Positions 7,659 to 15,964 of a DNA stretch of 64,000 nt are shown here, piece by piece. Location of the stretch: assembly GCF_021730305.1 (NCBI RefSeq), contig NZ_CP032674.1, forward strand, positions 2,961,001 through 3,025,000. The letters run 5' to 3'. The notes below the pieces were generated by a model, which saw only the letters and a program-made list of their open reading frames with translations, had not been told where the DNA came from and did no database searches. Positions within the stretch are counted from its first letter, which is position 1; each line of letters begins with the position of its first letter. The translations under genes were made by a program, and so were the position numbers. This DNA is from Xanthobacter sp. YC-JY1. Its GTDB lineage: Bacteria > Pseudomonadota > Alphaproteobacteria > Rhizobiales > Xanthobacteraceae.

Positions 7659-8921
7659 ATGCTCGACCGCACCGCCTATCTCGCCCTCGACGCCGTGAGC
7701 CTGCCACGCCGCCTCGGCGGACGGCCGGAGCTTCTGGACCGGCTCGGGCCGGCCGAGGCCTGGCAGGTGCGCGAGGTGGGGGACGGCAACCTCAATCTCG
7801 TCTTCATCGTCGAGGGGCCAAAGGGCTCCATCGTGGTGAAGCAGGCCCTGCCCTATGCCCGCGTGGTGGGCGAGAGCTGGCCCATGTCCCTCGACCGCGC
7901 CTTCTTCGAGCACGAAGCGCTCTCGCGCCTCGGCGCGCGCGATCCCGGCCGCACGCCGGAACTCATCGTCTTCGATCCCGCCCAGGCGATGCTCGCCATG
8001 GAGCACCTGACCCCGCACAAGGTGGCGCGCCGCGCTTTCATGGAGGGGGAGGAGCTGCCGCTCCTCGGCACGCATCTCGGGCTCTACCTCGCCCGCACGC
8101 TCTTCCGGGGCTCGGACTGGTCCATGCCCACGACGGCGCGCAAGGCCGATCTCGCCTTGTTCGCGGGCAATGCGGAGCTCGCCGGTATCACCGAGGAACT
8201 GGTCTTCTCCGACCCGTTCAAGGCCGCCGCCCTCAACCGGCACACGCCGGGGCTCGAAGACATCGCCGCCGCCTTCCGCGCCGACCGCCCGCTGAAGCTC
8301 GCGGCAGTGGAGATGAAGGCGCGGTTTGCGACCTGCGCCGAGACGCTTCTGCATGGCGACCTGCACACCGGATCGGTGATGGCGACGCCCACCGACACGC
8401 GGGTGATCGACGCCGAGTTCGCCCTCTATGGCCCCATGGGCTTCGACGTGGGCGTATGCCTCGCCAACCTCTGGATGGCCGCCTTCGCGCAGGAGGCCCA
8501 CCGCACCGACGCGCGGGCGGCGGCTACCTATTGCGAATTCCTGCTGGCCACCGCCGGCATCCTGTGGCGGACCTTCGAGGCGGAATTCTCCCGCCTCTGG
8601 GCGAGCGAACGCACCGGCATCCTCGGCGGCGCCGACCTGTTCGAGGCGCAGGGGGACGAGGCCGGCGCGAAGGCGGCCCTGACGACCCATCTCACGTCGG
8701 TCTGGCAGGATGCGCTGGGCTTCGCCGGCATGGAGATCAGCCGCCGCATCCTCGGCCTTGCCCACATAGCCGAGTTCGAGACCATCGCGGACATCGGCCT
8801 GCGCGCGCGACTGGAACGGCGCGCCCTCGCCTTCGGCCGGCACCTCGCGCTAAACCGGCGGCAGATCCCCTCCATCGAGGCGGCGAACCTCCTCGCGGAA
8901 ACGCAAAGGGCGCGGCCATGA
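7659..8921 (+). CDS. mtnK: S-methyl-5-thioribose kinase-like sugar kinase
   Basis: The 420-residue protein matches the MtnK branch of the choline-kinase/APH fold: EVGDGNLNLVFIV and SIVVKQALPY in the N-lobe, the catalytic loop LLHGDLHTGS, and VIDAEFALYGPMGFDVG, the metal-binding element. Start is the ATG after GAGAGGACGG. Known MtnK phosphorylates C1 of 5-methylthioribose, and homologues also accept 5-deoxyribose. It sits 13 bp after a nucleoside phosphorylase. A phosphorylase already yields the 1-phosphate, so the kinase is redundant in plain salvage, which argues for a different or branched substrate. It ends 16 bp before a convergent gene. Confidence 0.85.
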   Translation: MLDRTAYLALDAVSLPRRLGGRPELLDRLGPAEAWQVREVGDGNLNLVFIVEGPKGSIVVKQALPYARVVGESWPMSLDRAFFEHEALSRLGARDPGRTPELIVFDPAQAMLAMEHLTPHKVARRAFMEGEELPLLGTHLGLYLARTLFRGSDWSMPTTARKADLALFAGNAELAGITEELVFSDPFKAAALNRHTPGLEDIAAAFRADRPLKLAAVEMKARFATCAETLLHGDLHTGSVMATPTDTRVIDAEFALYGPMGFDVGVCLANLWMAAFAQEAHRTDARAAATYCEFLLATAGILWRTFEAEFSRLWASERTGILGGADLFEAQGDEAGAKAALTTHLTSVWQDALGFAGMEISRRILGLAHIAEFETIADIGLRARLERRALAFGRHLALNRRQIPSIEAANLLAETQRARP

Positions 8922-8937
8922 CCGCACCCTTTCCCGA

Positions 8938-9408
8938 TCAGCGCCGGGTGATGGCGATGCGGATGATGTCGTCCGCCGACACGTTCTGGCCCGCGCCCGC
9001 CGTCCAGGAGGCGAGCTTCGGCAGGTCGTCGCGGGGGATGTCGAGGAGCGCGATCTGCCGGCCGAGGATCGCCACCGTCTCGATGGGCACCGGCACCGGA
9101 CGTCCGCCACGGCCGAACCAGCCGCCCACCGGCACCACGAGCACGATGCCGCCCTCGGGTGTGCGCGCCACCTCGGTGACGAAGCCCAGTGTGCGGTCAT
9201 CGAAATCGAGCAGCGGCAGGCCCACGAGATCGCCCACCCGCACCTTCTGGGGAAAACGCTCCGCCATCCGCTCGGCGGGGGTGAGGTCGTCCTCCCCCGG
9301 CGCGGTCTGTGTGTTGGCGTGGGGTGGACCGCCCGCGAAGGCCGGCGCGCTGATACCGGCCGCGCCGAGAACAAGGGCGAGCGCAAGAACAGAACGACTT
9401 GGGCGCAT
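8938..9408 (-). CDS. Exported PRC-barrel domain protein
   Basis: The 156-residue protein starts at an ATG with GGAG upstream and has a clear signal peptide (MRPSRSVLALALVLGA, cleavage near AFAGG). The rest is a PRC-barrel-like beta domain (KVRVGDLVGLPLLDFDDRTLG, then VLVVPVGGWFG) expected in the periplasm. PRC barrels bind RNA or protein partners or act as structural modules; no specific role can be read. It is divergent from a cytochrome b561 gene across a 110-bp AT-rich region and convergent with the mtnK-like gene. Confidence 0.75.
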   Translation of the reverse strand: MRPSRSVLALALVLGAAGISAPAFAGGPPHANTQTAPGEDDLTPAERMAERFPQKVRVGDLVGLPLLDFDDRTLGFVTEVARTPEGGIVLVVPVGGWFGRGGRPVPVPIETVAILGRQIALLDIPRDDLPKLASWTAGAGQNVSADDIIRIAITRR

Positions 9409-9518
9409 GAAAAGACTCCATGTTCGTTTATCTGACGATATACATCGCCATATACGATCCGCGGTCAATATTTATTACACGATCCAAAACTAAATATAAT
9501 AAACCCGAAGCAAGAGTG
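9409..9518. promoter_or_regulatory. AT-rich divergent promoter region (PRC-barrel / cytochrome b561)
   Basis: This 110-bp gap is markedly AT-rich compared with everything around it, with runs such as CAATATTTATTAC and AAATATAATAAA. It must hold promoters for both divergent genes. The near-repeats CGATATACATCG and CCATATACGATC look like an imperfect regulator site. No GTAACC-type ECF element is present. Confidence 0.5.
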
Positions 9519-10190
9519 ATGCACATGAAAGAACATACATCAAGACGCATGCATCCGCTTGCCTTGCGGATCATGCACTGGACCAACGCCATCGCCATGA
9601 TCGTGATGATCGGCAGCGGCTGGAAAATCTACAATGACGAGGTGATCTTCGGCTTCCTGCACTTCCCGCAGCCGATCGTGCTCGGCGTGTGGGCCCAGCA
9701 CGCGCTGCAGTGGCACTTCTTCGGCATGTGGGTGCTGGTGCTGAACGGCCTCGCTTATCTCGCCTACGGCATCGCGACCGGCCGCTTCGCCCGCCTGCTC
9801 TTCCCCATTCGCCCGCGCGAAGTGATCGCCGAGGCCGTCGCCGCTTTGACCTTCCGCCTCAAGCACCAGGATCTGACCCACTACAATGCGGTGCAGAAGG
9901 TGCTCTATGTGGGTGTCATCACCATCATCGTGGTGCAGGTGGCCTCCGGCCTCGCCATCTGGAAGCCGGTGCAGTTCTCCGGGCTCGTCTCGATGTTCGG
10001 CGGCTTCCAGTCCGCACGGCTGATCCACTTCCTCGGCATGGCGACCATCGTGCTGTTCATGGTGGTGCACGTGGCCCTGGCGCTGCTGGTGCCGAAGACG
10101 CTGCTCGCCATGTTCACCGGCGGCCCCCGCCTGCCCGACCCCGCGCCCCTGCACGCCGATGGCGCGCCCGCGCCCGATCCCTCGCGCTGA
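9519..10190 (+). CDS. Cytochrome b561-family membrane protein
   Basis: The 223-residue protein has four membrane spans and paired histidines typical of di-heme cytochrome b561/Ni-Fe-hydrogenase-type subunits: MHPLALRIMHWTNAIAM in helix 1, the HALQWHFFGMW region, and ARLIHFLGMATIVLFMVVHVALAL near the end. I start at the ATG that follows AAGCAAGAG; a second ATG lies 6 bp on. The next gene, 15 bp downstream, encodes a Tat-exported molybdopterin oxidoreductase, so this protein probably passes quinol electrons to it. This resembles MsrPQ in logic, but the membrane partner is b561-type. Confidence 0.9.
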   Translation: MHMKEHTSRRMHPLALRIMHWTNAIAMIVMIGSGWKIYNDEVIFGFLHFPQPIVLGVWAQHALQWHFFGMWVLVLNGLAYLAYGIATGRFARLLFPIRPREVIAEAVAALTFRLKHQDLTHYNAVQKVLYVGVITIIVVQVASGLAIWKPVQFSGLVSMFGGFQSARLIHFLGMATIVLFMVVHVALALLVPKTLLAMFTGGPRLPDPAPLHADGAPAPDPSR

Positions 10191-10205
10191 CCTGAGGCCA
10201 CGCAA

Positions 10206-10997
10206 ATGTCCCTCCGCTCCTTCTTCCGGCCAAACCGGACCTCCATTGCGCGACCCGACCAGAGCCTCATGGTCGAGAACCGGGCCCTTCTCGAGCGTAT
10301 CGACCGCCGCAAGCTGCTGCGCGGCTCGCTGAGCCTCGGCGCGCTGTCGCTCCTCGCCGGCTGCGACATCTCCAATCGCGAAGAAGTCCAGGGGGTTCTA
10401 CGAACTGTCTCCGACTTCAACGACGGCGTGCAGGCCGCTTTGTTCGACCCGAAGCGGCTCGCCCCCACCTATTCCCGCGACCTCGTGGTGAAACCGCCAC
10501 GCTTCAACGCCTATTACGAGATCGACGAGGTGAAGCCGGTGGACCTCTCCACCTGGAAGCTGGAGCTGTCCGGCCTCGTGAAGGACAAGCGGCCGTGGAC
10601 GCTGGATCGCGTCAATGCCCTGCCGCAGCAGGAAGTGATCATCCGCCACATCTGCGTGGAGGGATGGGATTATATCGGCCAGTGGTCCGGCCCGAACCTG
10701 AGGGATTTCCTCACCCGCGTGGGCGCGGATCTCTCGGCCAAATACATCGCCTTCTACGGCAATGACGACTACATGGAGAGCATAGACATGGCCTCCGCGC
10801 TCCATCCGCAGACCATCCTCGCCACGCATTATGCGGGCGAGCCCATCACAGACCCGTTCGGCGCGCCCATGCGGCTGCGCACGGCGGTGAAGCTCGGGTT
10901 CAAGAATCCCAAATGGATCCGCGCCATCGAGGTGACCAACACCTACCCCCTCGGCTTCTGGGAGAAGCAGGGCTTCAACTGGTTCGCCGGCCTGTGA
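10206..10997 (+). CDS. Tat-exported molybdopterin-dependent oxidoreductase (sulfite oxidase fold)
   Basis: The 263-residue protein has a twin-arginine signal (IDRRKLLRG then a hydrophobic run). That run ends in LLAGC, which could also be a lipobox. The SUOX-type molybdopterin domain follows, with the probable Mo-ligand Cys in HICVEGWDYIGQWSG and cofactor-contacting segments ATHYAGEPITDPFGAPMRLR and KLGFKNPKWI. It lacks a C-terminal dimerisation domain, like MsrP (YedY). The substrate may be a sulfoxide or another oxidised compound; this is inferred from the fold and the preceding cytochrome b561 gene, with which it forms an operon. Confidence 0.88.
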   Translation: MSLRSFFRPNRTSIARPDQSLMVENRALLERIDRRKLLRGSLSLGALSLLAGCDISNREEVQGVLRTVSDFNDGVQAALFDPKRLAPTYSRDLVVKPPRFNAYYEIDEVKPVDLSTWKLELSGLVKDKRPWTLDRVNALPQQEVIIRHICVEGWDYIGQWSGPNLRDFLTRVGADLSAKYIAFYGNDDYMESIDMASALHPQTILATHYAGEPITDPFGAPMRLRTAVKLGFKNPKWIRAIEVTNTYPLGFWEKQGFNWFAGL

Positions 10998-11016
10998 CGG
11001 CCGGCGCCGCCCGCTA

Positions 11017-13029
11017 ATGGTGTCCCTGCCGAGCCTTCTCTCGTGCATCCCGCTGGCGCTCCTCCTGTGGGTCACGCCGGGCTGGTTTCTGGCGCGCGGA
11101 CTGGGCCAAGGCCGAACGGCGGCGCTGGCGCTGGCGCCCGCGCTCGGCTGGGCGACGCAGAACCCCGCCGCCCTCGCCCTGGCCCATCTGTTCGGCCTTT
11201 CGCCCGCCGTGGTCATTGGATCGGCGGCGCTGGTGAGCCTGTGCGCGCTCGCCCTTCCGCGTGCCTCGGCTGGAGCGCGATTTCCCGTACTCGCGCTCGC
11301 CTTCGCCGGGCTGCTAGCGCTGGTGCCTATGCTGGGCGTGCTGCCGAAGGTGATGCCGGACGGGGTCATCGCGCTCGCCTCCCCCATCTACGACCACGCC
11401 AAGATCATCCTGATCGACGAGATCGCACAGAACGGCACCATCCCACCCGCCAATCCGGTGTTCGGGGCAGGCGGCGCGGCGGGGACGGTGGCCTATTATT
11501 ATCTCTGGCACTTCGGCGCGGCGGAACTCGCCATCCTGTCCGGCGCGCACGGCTGGGCGGCAGATGCGGCGGCCACCTGGTTCACCGGCTTCGCAGCGCT
11601 CGCGCTGGTAGGGGCTCTCGCCTTCCGACTGCGCCCCGGCATGTCCGCCCCACTCCTTGCGCTCCTCGCCGCATCGGCGGGCTCGCTGCGGCCGGTGGCG
11701 GCGGCGCTCTTCGGCGGGGCGCGGGTGGATTTCGCGCTTGAACCCGCCTCGGGCCTCGCCGGCCTCCTCTACCAGACGAGCTGGAGCCCGCATCATGTCG
11801 CCTCCGCCACGGCCTGCGTGACCGCGGTGCTGCTGATGGCACGGTTGCGCACGGGCTCCGGTGCCGGGCCAGGGGCGGTGATTGCGGGGCTGATCGGGCT
11901 CGCCGCAGCAGCGGCCTTCGGCAGTTCCCTGTGGGTGGGCGGCGTCACCTTCGCGATGGCGGGGACGACGGCGGCGCTGGTGCTGGCATTCTCCCGCCCG
12001 GCGAAGGGCCGCCTGCGCTTTCTCGCGGCGCTCGCGGGCGCGGCGCTCGTGGCGCTGGTGCTGGTCGCCCCTCTGCTGGTGGCGCAGATCCATGCGGCGG
12101 CGGCACGGGGCGGCGGCACGCCGCTTCAGTTCGCGCCCCTGCCCGTGCTCGGCCCCGGATGGACGGAAGCCGCACGCGCGGTGCTCGATCCCCTCGCCTA
12201 TTGGCTGGTGCTGCTGCCGGTGGAATTCCCCGCCAACCTGTTCGCGGGGGTGGCGGGCCTCGCTCTCGTGCTGGCCGGGCGCACGGGCGGCAAGCCGGCC
12301 CGGCGGCTCGCGCCGCCACTGGCGGCGCTGGCGATTGTCGCGCTGGCGGTGAGCGCCACCCTGCAGAGCACGGCGGGAGAGAACAACGATCTCGGCTGGC
12401 GCGCCGTGCTGCCCGCCATTCTGGTGCTGGCAGCCTTCGCGGGCGCGGCACTGTCGGCGGCACTGTCTTGGGCCGTGCAATCGATGCGCGCTCGGCAAGG
12501 TCGCGTCGGTCTCGCCGTCGGTCTCGCTCTTGTTGCTCTCGGACTGCCGGACACCTTCGCCCTCACCCACCGCAACATCGTGGGCGAACCGAGCACAGAC
12601 GGCCGCGTCTTCGCCGACGACCCGGCTCTGTGGCGGGCAGTGCGACGGGAGATCGGTCCTGAGGTGCGGATCGCCAGCAATCCGGCGCGGCTGGAAAAGC
12701 TGACGCCCTGGCCCATCAACCTGTCGTGGGCCCTCCTGTCGCGCCGCCGCTCGTGCTTCGGCGGGCCGGAGATGGCGCTCGCCTTCGCCCCACTCTCGGC
12801 GGCGGAGCGCGCTGAAGCGGCGATGCTCTTTGAACGGGTTTTCGCTGGCACCGGAACGGCGGAGGACGTTGCGACCTTGCGCCGGACCTTCGGCTGCGGC
12901 GCCATCGTCGTCACCGCGCAGGATGGCGCCTGGAGTGCCGATCCCTTCGCGTCCAGCCCGCTCTATCGGCTGGTGGAGGAAGAAGATGGTCGGTGGCGCA
13001 TCTATGTGGCGAGCGAGCCCGTGCGCTGA
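11017..13029 (+). CDS. Large polytopic membrane protein, uncharacterised (GT-C/DUF2298-like)
   Basis: The 670-residue protein has roughly a dozen hydrophobic segments and a soluble C-terminal tail of about 130 residues. The region SPIYDHAKIILIDEI ... PPANPVFGAG ... VAYYYLWHF resembles the conserved loops of GT-C-type glycosyltransferases and of DUF2298 proteins. An acidic residue in an early external loop and the YYY run are suggestive. I do not recognise a named family with confidence. It starts 19 bp after the molybdo-enzyme, so co-transcription is likely, but a functional link is not obvious. A perfect terminator hairpin follows. Confidence 0.6.
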   Translation: MVSLPSLLSCIPLALLLWVTPGWFLARGLGQGRTAALALAPALGWATQNPAALALAHLFGLSPAVVIGSAALVSLCALALPRASAGARFPVLALAFAGLLALVPMLGVLPKVMPDGVIALASPIYDHAKIILIDEIAQNGTIPPANPVFGAGGAAGTVAYYYLWHFGAAELAILSGAHGWAADAAATWFTGFAALALVGALAFRLRPGMSAPLLALLAASAGSLRPVAAALFGGARVDFALEPASGLAGLLYQTSWSPHHVASATACVTAVLLMARLRTGSGAGPGAVIAGLIGLAAAAAFGSSLWVGGVTFAMAGTTAALVLAFSRPAKGRLRFLAALAGAALVALVLVAPLLVAQIHAAAARGGGTPLQFAPLPVLGPGWTEAARAVLDPLAYWLVLLPVEFPANLFAGVAGLALVLAGRTGGKPARRLAPPLAALAIVALAVSATLQSTAGENNDLGWRAVLPAILVLAAFAGAALSAALSWAVQSMRARQGRVGLAVGLALVALGLPDTFALTHRNIVGEPSTDGRVFADDPALWRAVRREIGPEVRIASNPARLEKLTPWPINLSWALLSRRRSCFGGPEMALAFAPLSAAERAEAAMLFERVFAGTGTAEDVATLRRTFGCGAIVVTAQDGAWSADPFASSPLYRLVEEEDGRWRIYVASEPVR

Positions 13030-13046
13030 CACCCTCCTGAAACGCG

Positions 13047-13086
13047 AAAAGCCGGCCGCGATGGGAAACCACCGCGGCCGGCTTTT
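13047..13086. terminator. Bidirectional intrinsic terminator
   Basis: A 14-bp perfect stem (AAAAGCCGGCCGCG with its exact complement) encloses a 12-nt loop and gives a U-run on both strands. It lies exactly between two convergent genes, the large membrane protein and the small secreted protein, and should stop transcription from both sides. Confidence 0.93.
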
Positions 13087-13097
13087 GTGAGAGGCGC

Positions 13098-13367
13098 TCA
13101 GCTGTTGCCGAGGCCGCGATCACCGAGCTTGAACAGCGCGCGATCGGCATCGGAGAGGTTGTGCTCGGGCTTCTGCGCGCCGGCAAAGCCGTGGTGCGCC
13201 CCGGTATCGACGCCATAGCCGAGCGGCGCATGATCGGTGGGGGTGATGCCGGCCGCGACGCGCAGGCTTTCGCGGTTAACGGCAGTCTCGGTCTCGTCGG
13301 CGAAGGCGGCGGTGCCGAAGGCCAGCGCAGAAGCGAGGACGGCGAGGGAAAGGATCGACTTACGCAT
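13098..13367 (-). CDS. Small secreted protein of unknown function
   Basis: The 89-residue protein begins at an ATG preceded by GGAG. A standard signal peptide (MRKSILSLAVLASALAFG, cleavage after AFA) leaves a mature chain of about 65 residues with no cysteines. The mature part is hydrophilic (HAPLGYGVDTGAHHGF) and I do not recognise a family. Its promoter region carries a near match to the ECF motif used by the divergent sigma-factor gene, so it is probably a target of that regulator and part of an envelope stress response. Confidence 0.65.
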   Translation of the reverse strand: MRKSILSLAVLASALAFGTAAFADETETAVNRESLRVAAGITPTDHAPLGYGVDTGAHHGFAGAQKPEHNLSDADRALFKLGDRGLGNS

Positions 13368-13404
13368 GTATTTTCTCCAGTATCGAAGCGTTGATGCTGG
13401 ATAT

Positions 13405-13430
13405 TCCGCAAATCCGGGCATTCAAGTTAC
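13405..13430 (-). promoter_or_regulatory. Near-match SigF-type ECF promoter for the small secreted protein
   Basis: Read on the minus strand: GTAACT, 16 nt, then CGGA. This differs by one base in each half from GTAACC-N16-CGAA, which occurs perfectly in front of the divergent sigma gene. It lies about 40 bp upstream of the start codon, a suitable distance for a promoter. Confidence 0.55.
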
Positions 13431-13563
13431 AGGCAAGACGAAATAGACGTTCAACAGATATTGAGATCTGGTGCGCGCCTGCCGAAAGACGCCCAAACGC
13501 AGTCCCGGCAAGGTCTCCCCGGCCTTTCCCCGCCGCCCTCGCATCCTCGTGATCTCGTCGCCT

Positions 13564-13589
13564 GTAACCTTTCAGCGCCGCCCCGCGAA
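13564..13589 (+). promoter_or_regulatory. SigF-type ECF promoter of the sigma-factor gene
   Basis: GTAACC, exactly 16 nt, CGAA. As I recall it, this is the motif reported for promoters of Caulobacter SigF, the ECF factor paired with NrsF (DUF1109). It sits about 25 bp upstream of the sigma-factor start codon, implying autoregulation. Confidence 0.75.
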
Positions 13590-13613
13590 TTCGTGCTCAT
13601 GAGGGGGATCTTC

Positions 13614-14165
13614 ATGAGCCGAGAAACCGATCTGGAAGCGCTGATGCGCGCGAGCCAGTCCGGCGATGCCGAGGCGCACCGGGCGCTTCTGCAGCATTTG
13701 TCCGTGCGTCTGCGCAGCTATTTCCGCAACCGCCTGCGCCGCAGCGGCGCCGGGGCGGACGATGCGGAGGACCTGGTGCAGGACACCCTTCTGGTGCTGC
13801 ATACCAAGCGCCATACCTATGATGGCTCCTCGCCCGTCCTCGCCTGGACCTACGGCATCGCCCGCTACAAGCTCATCGACCATTTGCGTCTCAACGCGCG
13901 GGCGCTCCGCAACGTGCAGATCGACGACATGGACGATCTGGCCGACGTGGACAGATACGAGGCGGTGGATACTTCGCGTGAACTGCACCGGGCGCTGGAG
14001 ACCCTGCCCCGGCATTTCCGGCTGCCCATCGAATACGTGAAAATCGAGGGCCTCAGCATCGCCGAGGCCGCAGCCCGCATCGGCATGACGGATGCCGCAG
14101 TGAAAATCGGAATCCATCGCGGCATGAAGAAGCTTGCTGCCCTTTTGTCGGAGGCACGCCCATGA
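13614..14165 (+). CDS. ECF RNA polymerase sigma factor, SigF-like
   Basis: The 183-residue protein starts at an ATG after GAGGGGG. Region 2 is visible as DDAEDLVQDTLLVLHTKRHTYD and region 4 as LPIEYVKIEGLSIAEAAARIGMTDAAVKIGIHRGMKKL. It directs RNA polymerase to a small regulon and is held inactive by the membrane protein encoded immediately downstream, whose ATG overlaps this stop by 4 nt. DUF1109-linked ECF factors respond to chromate, oxidative or metal stress in Caulobacter; the same here is inference. A perfect promoter motif for this class precedes the gene. Confidence 0.93.
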   Translation: MSRETDLEALMRASQSGDAEAHRALLQHLSVRLRSYFRNRLRRSGAGADDAEDLVQDTLLVLHTKRHTYDGSSPVLAWTYGIARYKLIDHLRLNARALRNVQIDDMDDLADVDRYEAVDTSRELHRALETLPRHFRLPIEYVKIEGLSIAEAAARIGMTDAAVKIGIHRGMKKLAALLSEARP

Positions 14166-14800
14166 ACACCGACGACCTCATCGATTTCCTCGCCACACGC
14201 GTCGAGGCGGTGGACCCGGGCCGGCAGGACCGCCTGCTGACGCTCGCCATGGCGGGCTCGCTCTGCCTTGCGGCGGTCGCCTGCGTCTTCGCGCTGGGGG
14301 TGCGGCCGGACCTGTTGCGGGCGGTGGGCACGTTCGACTTCGTGCTGAAGGTCGGCTTCCTCGCCACCATGGTGGCCATCGCCGCCCACGGGCTGCGCCG
14401 CGCCGCGCGAGCCGGGCGGGCAAGCGGCAAGCTGCTCCGCCTCGCCCTTTTGCCGCTAGCGCTGGTGTGGTTCGCGGCGGTGATGCAGATCGTCGCCACG
14501 CCCGCGACCAGCGGCATGGCGACCATGTTCAACGACTGGTACGTCTGCGTGCTCGCCATTCCGCTTCTGTCGGTCATTCCGCTCGTGGTGCTCACGCTGG
14601 TGCTGCGCGAGACAGCACCGACCGACCTGCACTATTGCGGGGCGCTGCTCGGCCTTGTGGCCGGCGGCATCGGCGCGCTCGCCTATGCGTCCTTCTGCGT
14701 GAACGATGCGCCGGTCTATGTGGGCATCTGGTACGCGGCGGGCCTTGCCATCGTCGCCGGCTTCGGTTGGCTGACGGGGCCGCGCTTTCTCAAGTGGTGA
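14162..14800 (+). CDS. nrsF: DUF1109/NrsF-family membrane anti-sigma factor
   Basis: The 212-residue protein has six predicted transmembrane helices after a short N-terminal cytoplasmic segment (MNTDDLIDFLATRVEAVDPG). Length and layout match the DUF1109/NrsF family. Cysteines occur in helices or loops at YVCVLAI, HYCGALLG and SFCVNDAP; in Caulobacter NrsF conserved cysteines are needed for signal response, so these are candidate sensors. It overlaps the sigma-factor gene by 4 nt (ATGA), ensuring coupled synthesis. It should sequester the sigma factor at the inner membrane until stress. Confidence 0.9.
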   Translation: MNTDDLIDFLATRVEAVDPGRQDRLLTLAMAGSLCLAAVACVFALGVRPDLLRAVGTFDFVLKVGFLATMVAIAAHGLRRAARAGRASGKLLRLALLPLALVWFAAVMQIVATPATSGMATMFNDWYVCVLAIPLLSVIPLVVLTLVLRETAPTDLHYCGALLGLVAGGIGALAYASFCVNDAPVYVGIWYAAGLAIVAGFGWLTGPRFLKW

Positions 14801-14807
14801 GCCACGC

Positions 14808-14848
14808 CCCGGCCGCCGCCCGCGCGGGAAACGCGGACGGCGGCCGGG
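14808..14848. terminator. GC-rich hairpin after the sigma/anti-sigma operon
   Basis: An 11-bp perfect stem (CCCGGCCGCCG with its complement) closes over an inner region that can extend the pairing. It lies between the anti-sigma gene and a convergent hydrolase gene. There is no T-run, so strength is uncertain. Confidence 0.6.
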
Positions 14849-14859
14849 TCATGTTCCCC

Positions 14860-15900
14860 TCAACGCGCGGCGGGCTTGCCGGGCGCGATGGCGGGGAGCG
14901 AGCGCGCGAGGAAGTCGCGCATCAGGACGGCGATCTCGGCGCCCTTGTCTTCCAGGGCGAAATGGCCGCTGTTCAGCAGATAAAGCTCCGCCTTCGGCAG
15001 ATCCCTGAGATAGGCCCGCGCGCCGGCGGCCGGGAAGATCTCGTCATTGGCGCCCCAGACGATGAGCGTCGGCGGCTTCCTCTCCCGGAAGAAGGCGTGG
15101 AACTGCGGATAGAGGGCGATGTTGCTCGCATAATCCTTGAACAGATCGAGCATGATCTCGTCCACGCCGGGCCGGTCGAGCAGCGCCTGATCCACCAGCC
15201 AGGTGTCGGGATCGATGCGGGAGACGTCGGCAACGCCGTTCACATATTGGGAGCGGGTCGCCTCGGGCGTCAGGCCCGCGCGCAACGCCTCCCGGTTGGC
15301 CTGAGATCCGTCCGCCCAATAGGCCTTGAGCGGCGACCAGAAGGGGCTCAGGCCGTCTTCGTAGGCATTGCCGTTCTGCACCACCAGCGCCGTCACGCGC
15401 TCGGGGTGCTTGAGCGCCAGCCGGTAGCCCACCGGCGCGCCGTAATCCATCACATAGAGTGCGTAGCGCTCGGCCCCGAGGGTGCCCATGAGCCCGTCCA
15501 CGAGATCGGCGAAGGCGGCGAACCCATAGGTGAATTGCGCGCGGTCCGGCACGCCGCTGTGGCCGAAGCCCGGATAGTCCGGCGCGATCACCCGGTAGCG
15601 GTCGGCGAGCAGCGGAATGAGGTTTCGGAACATGTGCGAGGACGAGGGAAAGCCGTGCAGCAGCAGGAGCACCGGCGCATCCACAGGCCCCGCCTCGCGA
15701 TAGAAGATCTCGACTCCGCCGATGCTTTTGGACCGGTAGTGCACCGTGGGCGAGAAGGCGGCCGGCACCGTGGGCGTGGCGGCGGGCGCGGCCGGCGAAG
15801 CGGCGGATGTGGGGGTGGGCAGCGACAGGGCGACGAGGACGGCCATCGCGGCGAGCGAAATCCGTCCCGAAATTGAGGTTGGGGAAAGCGTCAGGGGCAC
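14860..15900 (-). CDS. Exported alpha/beta hydrolase with Asp nucleophile
   Basis: The 346-residue protein has an N-terminal signal peptide (hydrophobic run ending TPTSAASPA) and a proline/alanine-rich linker. An alpha/beta-hydrolase domain follows: oxyanion [20 protein letters not shown], and the nucleophile elbow [10 protein letters not shown], where Asp replaces Ser. An Asp nucleophile is typical of haloalkane dehalogenases, epoxide hydrolases and fluoroacetate dehalogenases. The catalytic acid lies near [10 protein letters not shown] and the His is in SGHFALED. It is a clear paralogue of the next gene but is exported. Substrate unknown. Confidence 0.87.
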   Translation of the reverse strand: MPLTLSPTSISGRISLAAMAVLVALSLPTPTSAASPAAPAATPTVPAAFSPTVHYRSKSIGGVEIFYREAGPVDAPVLLLLHGFPSSSHMFRNLIPLLADRYRVIAPDYPGFGHSGVPDRAQFTYGFAAFADLVDGLMGTLGAERYALYVMDYGAPVGYRLALKHPERVTALVVQNGNAYEDGLSPFWSPLKAYWADGSQANREALRAGLTPEATRSQYVNGVADVSRIDPDTWLVDQALLDRPGVDEIMLDLFKDYASNIALYPQFHAFFRERKPPTLIVWGANDEIFPAAGARAYLRDLPKAELYLLNSGHFALEDKGAEIAVLMRDFLARSLPAIAPGKPAAR

Positions 15901-15964
15901 GAGGCTGGCTCCATTGGAGGGCCGCCGCGCCGGAGGGCCCGGCGCGGCGGTGTCGGGATCGATC

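Noticed and set aside
5510-7672. 720-codon minus-strand open frame opposite the radical SAM/glycosyltransferase/phosphorylase genes
   Set aside because: No recognisable domain, and the plus-strand genes beneath it have clear family motifs throughout.
11314-13032. 572-codon minus-strand open frame opposite the large membrane protein
   Set aside because: Low-complexity Arg/Gly/His-rich translation without any motif; the plus strand has hydrophobic helices and a terminator placed at its end.
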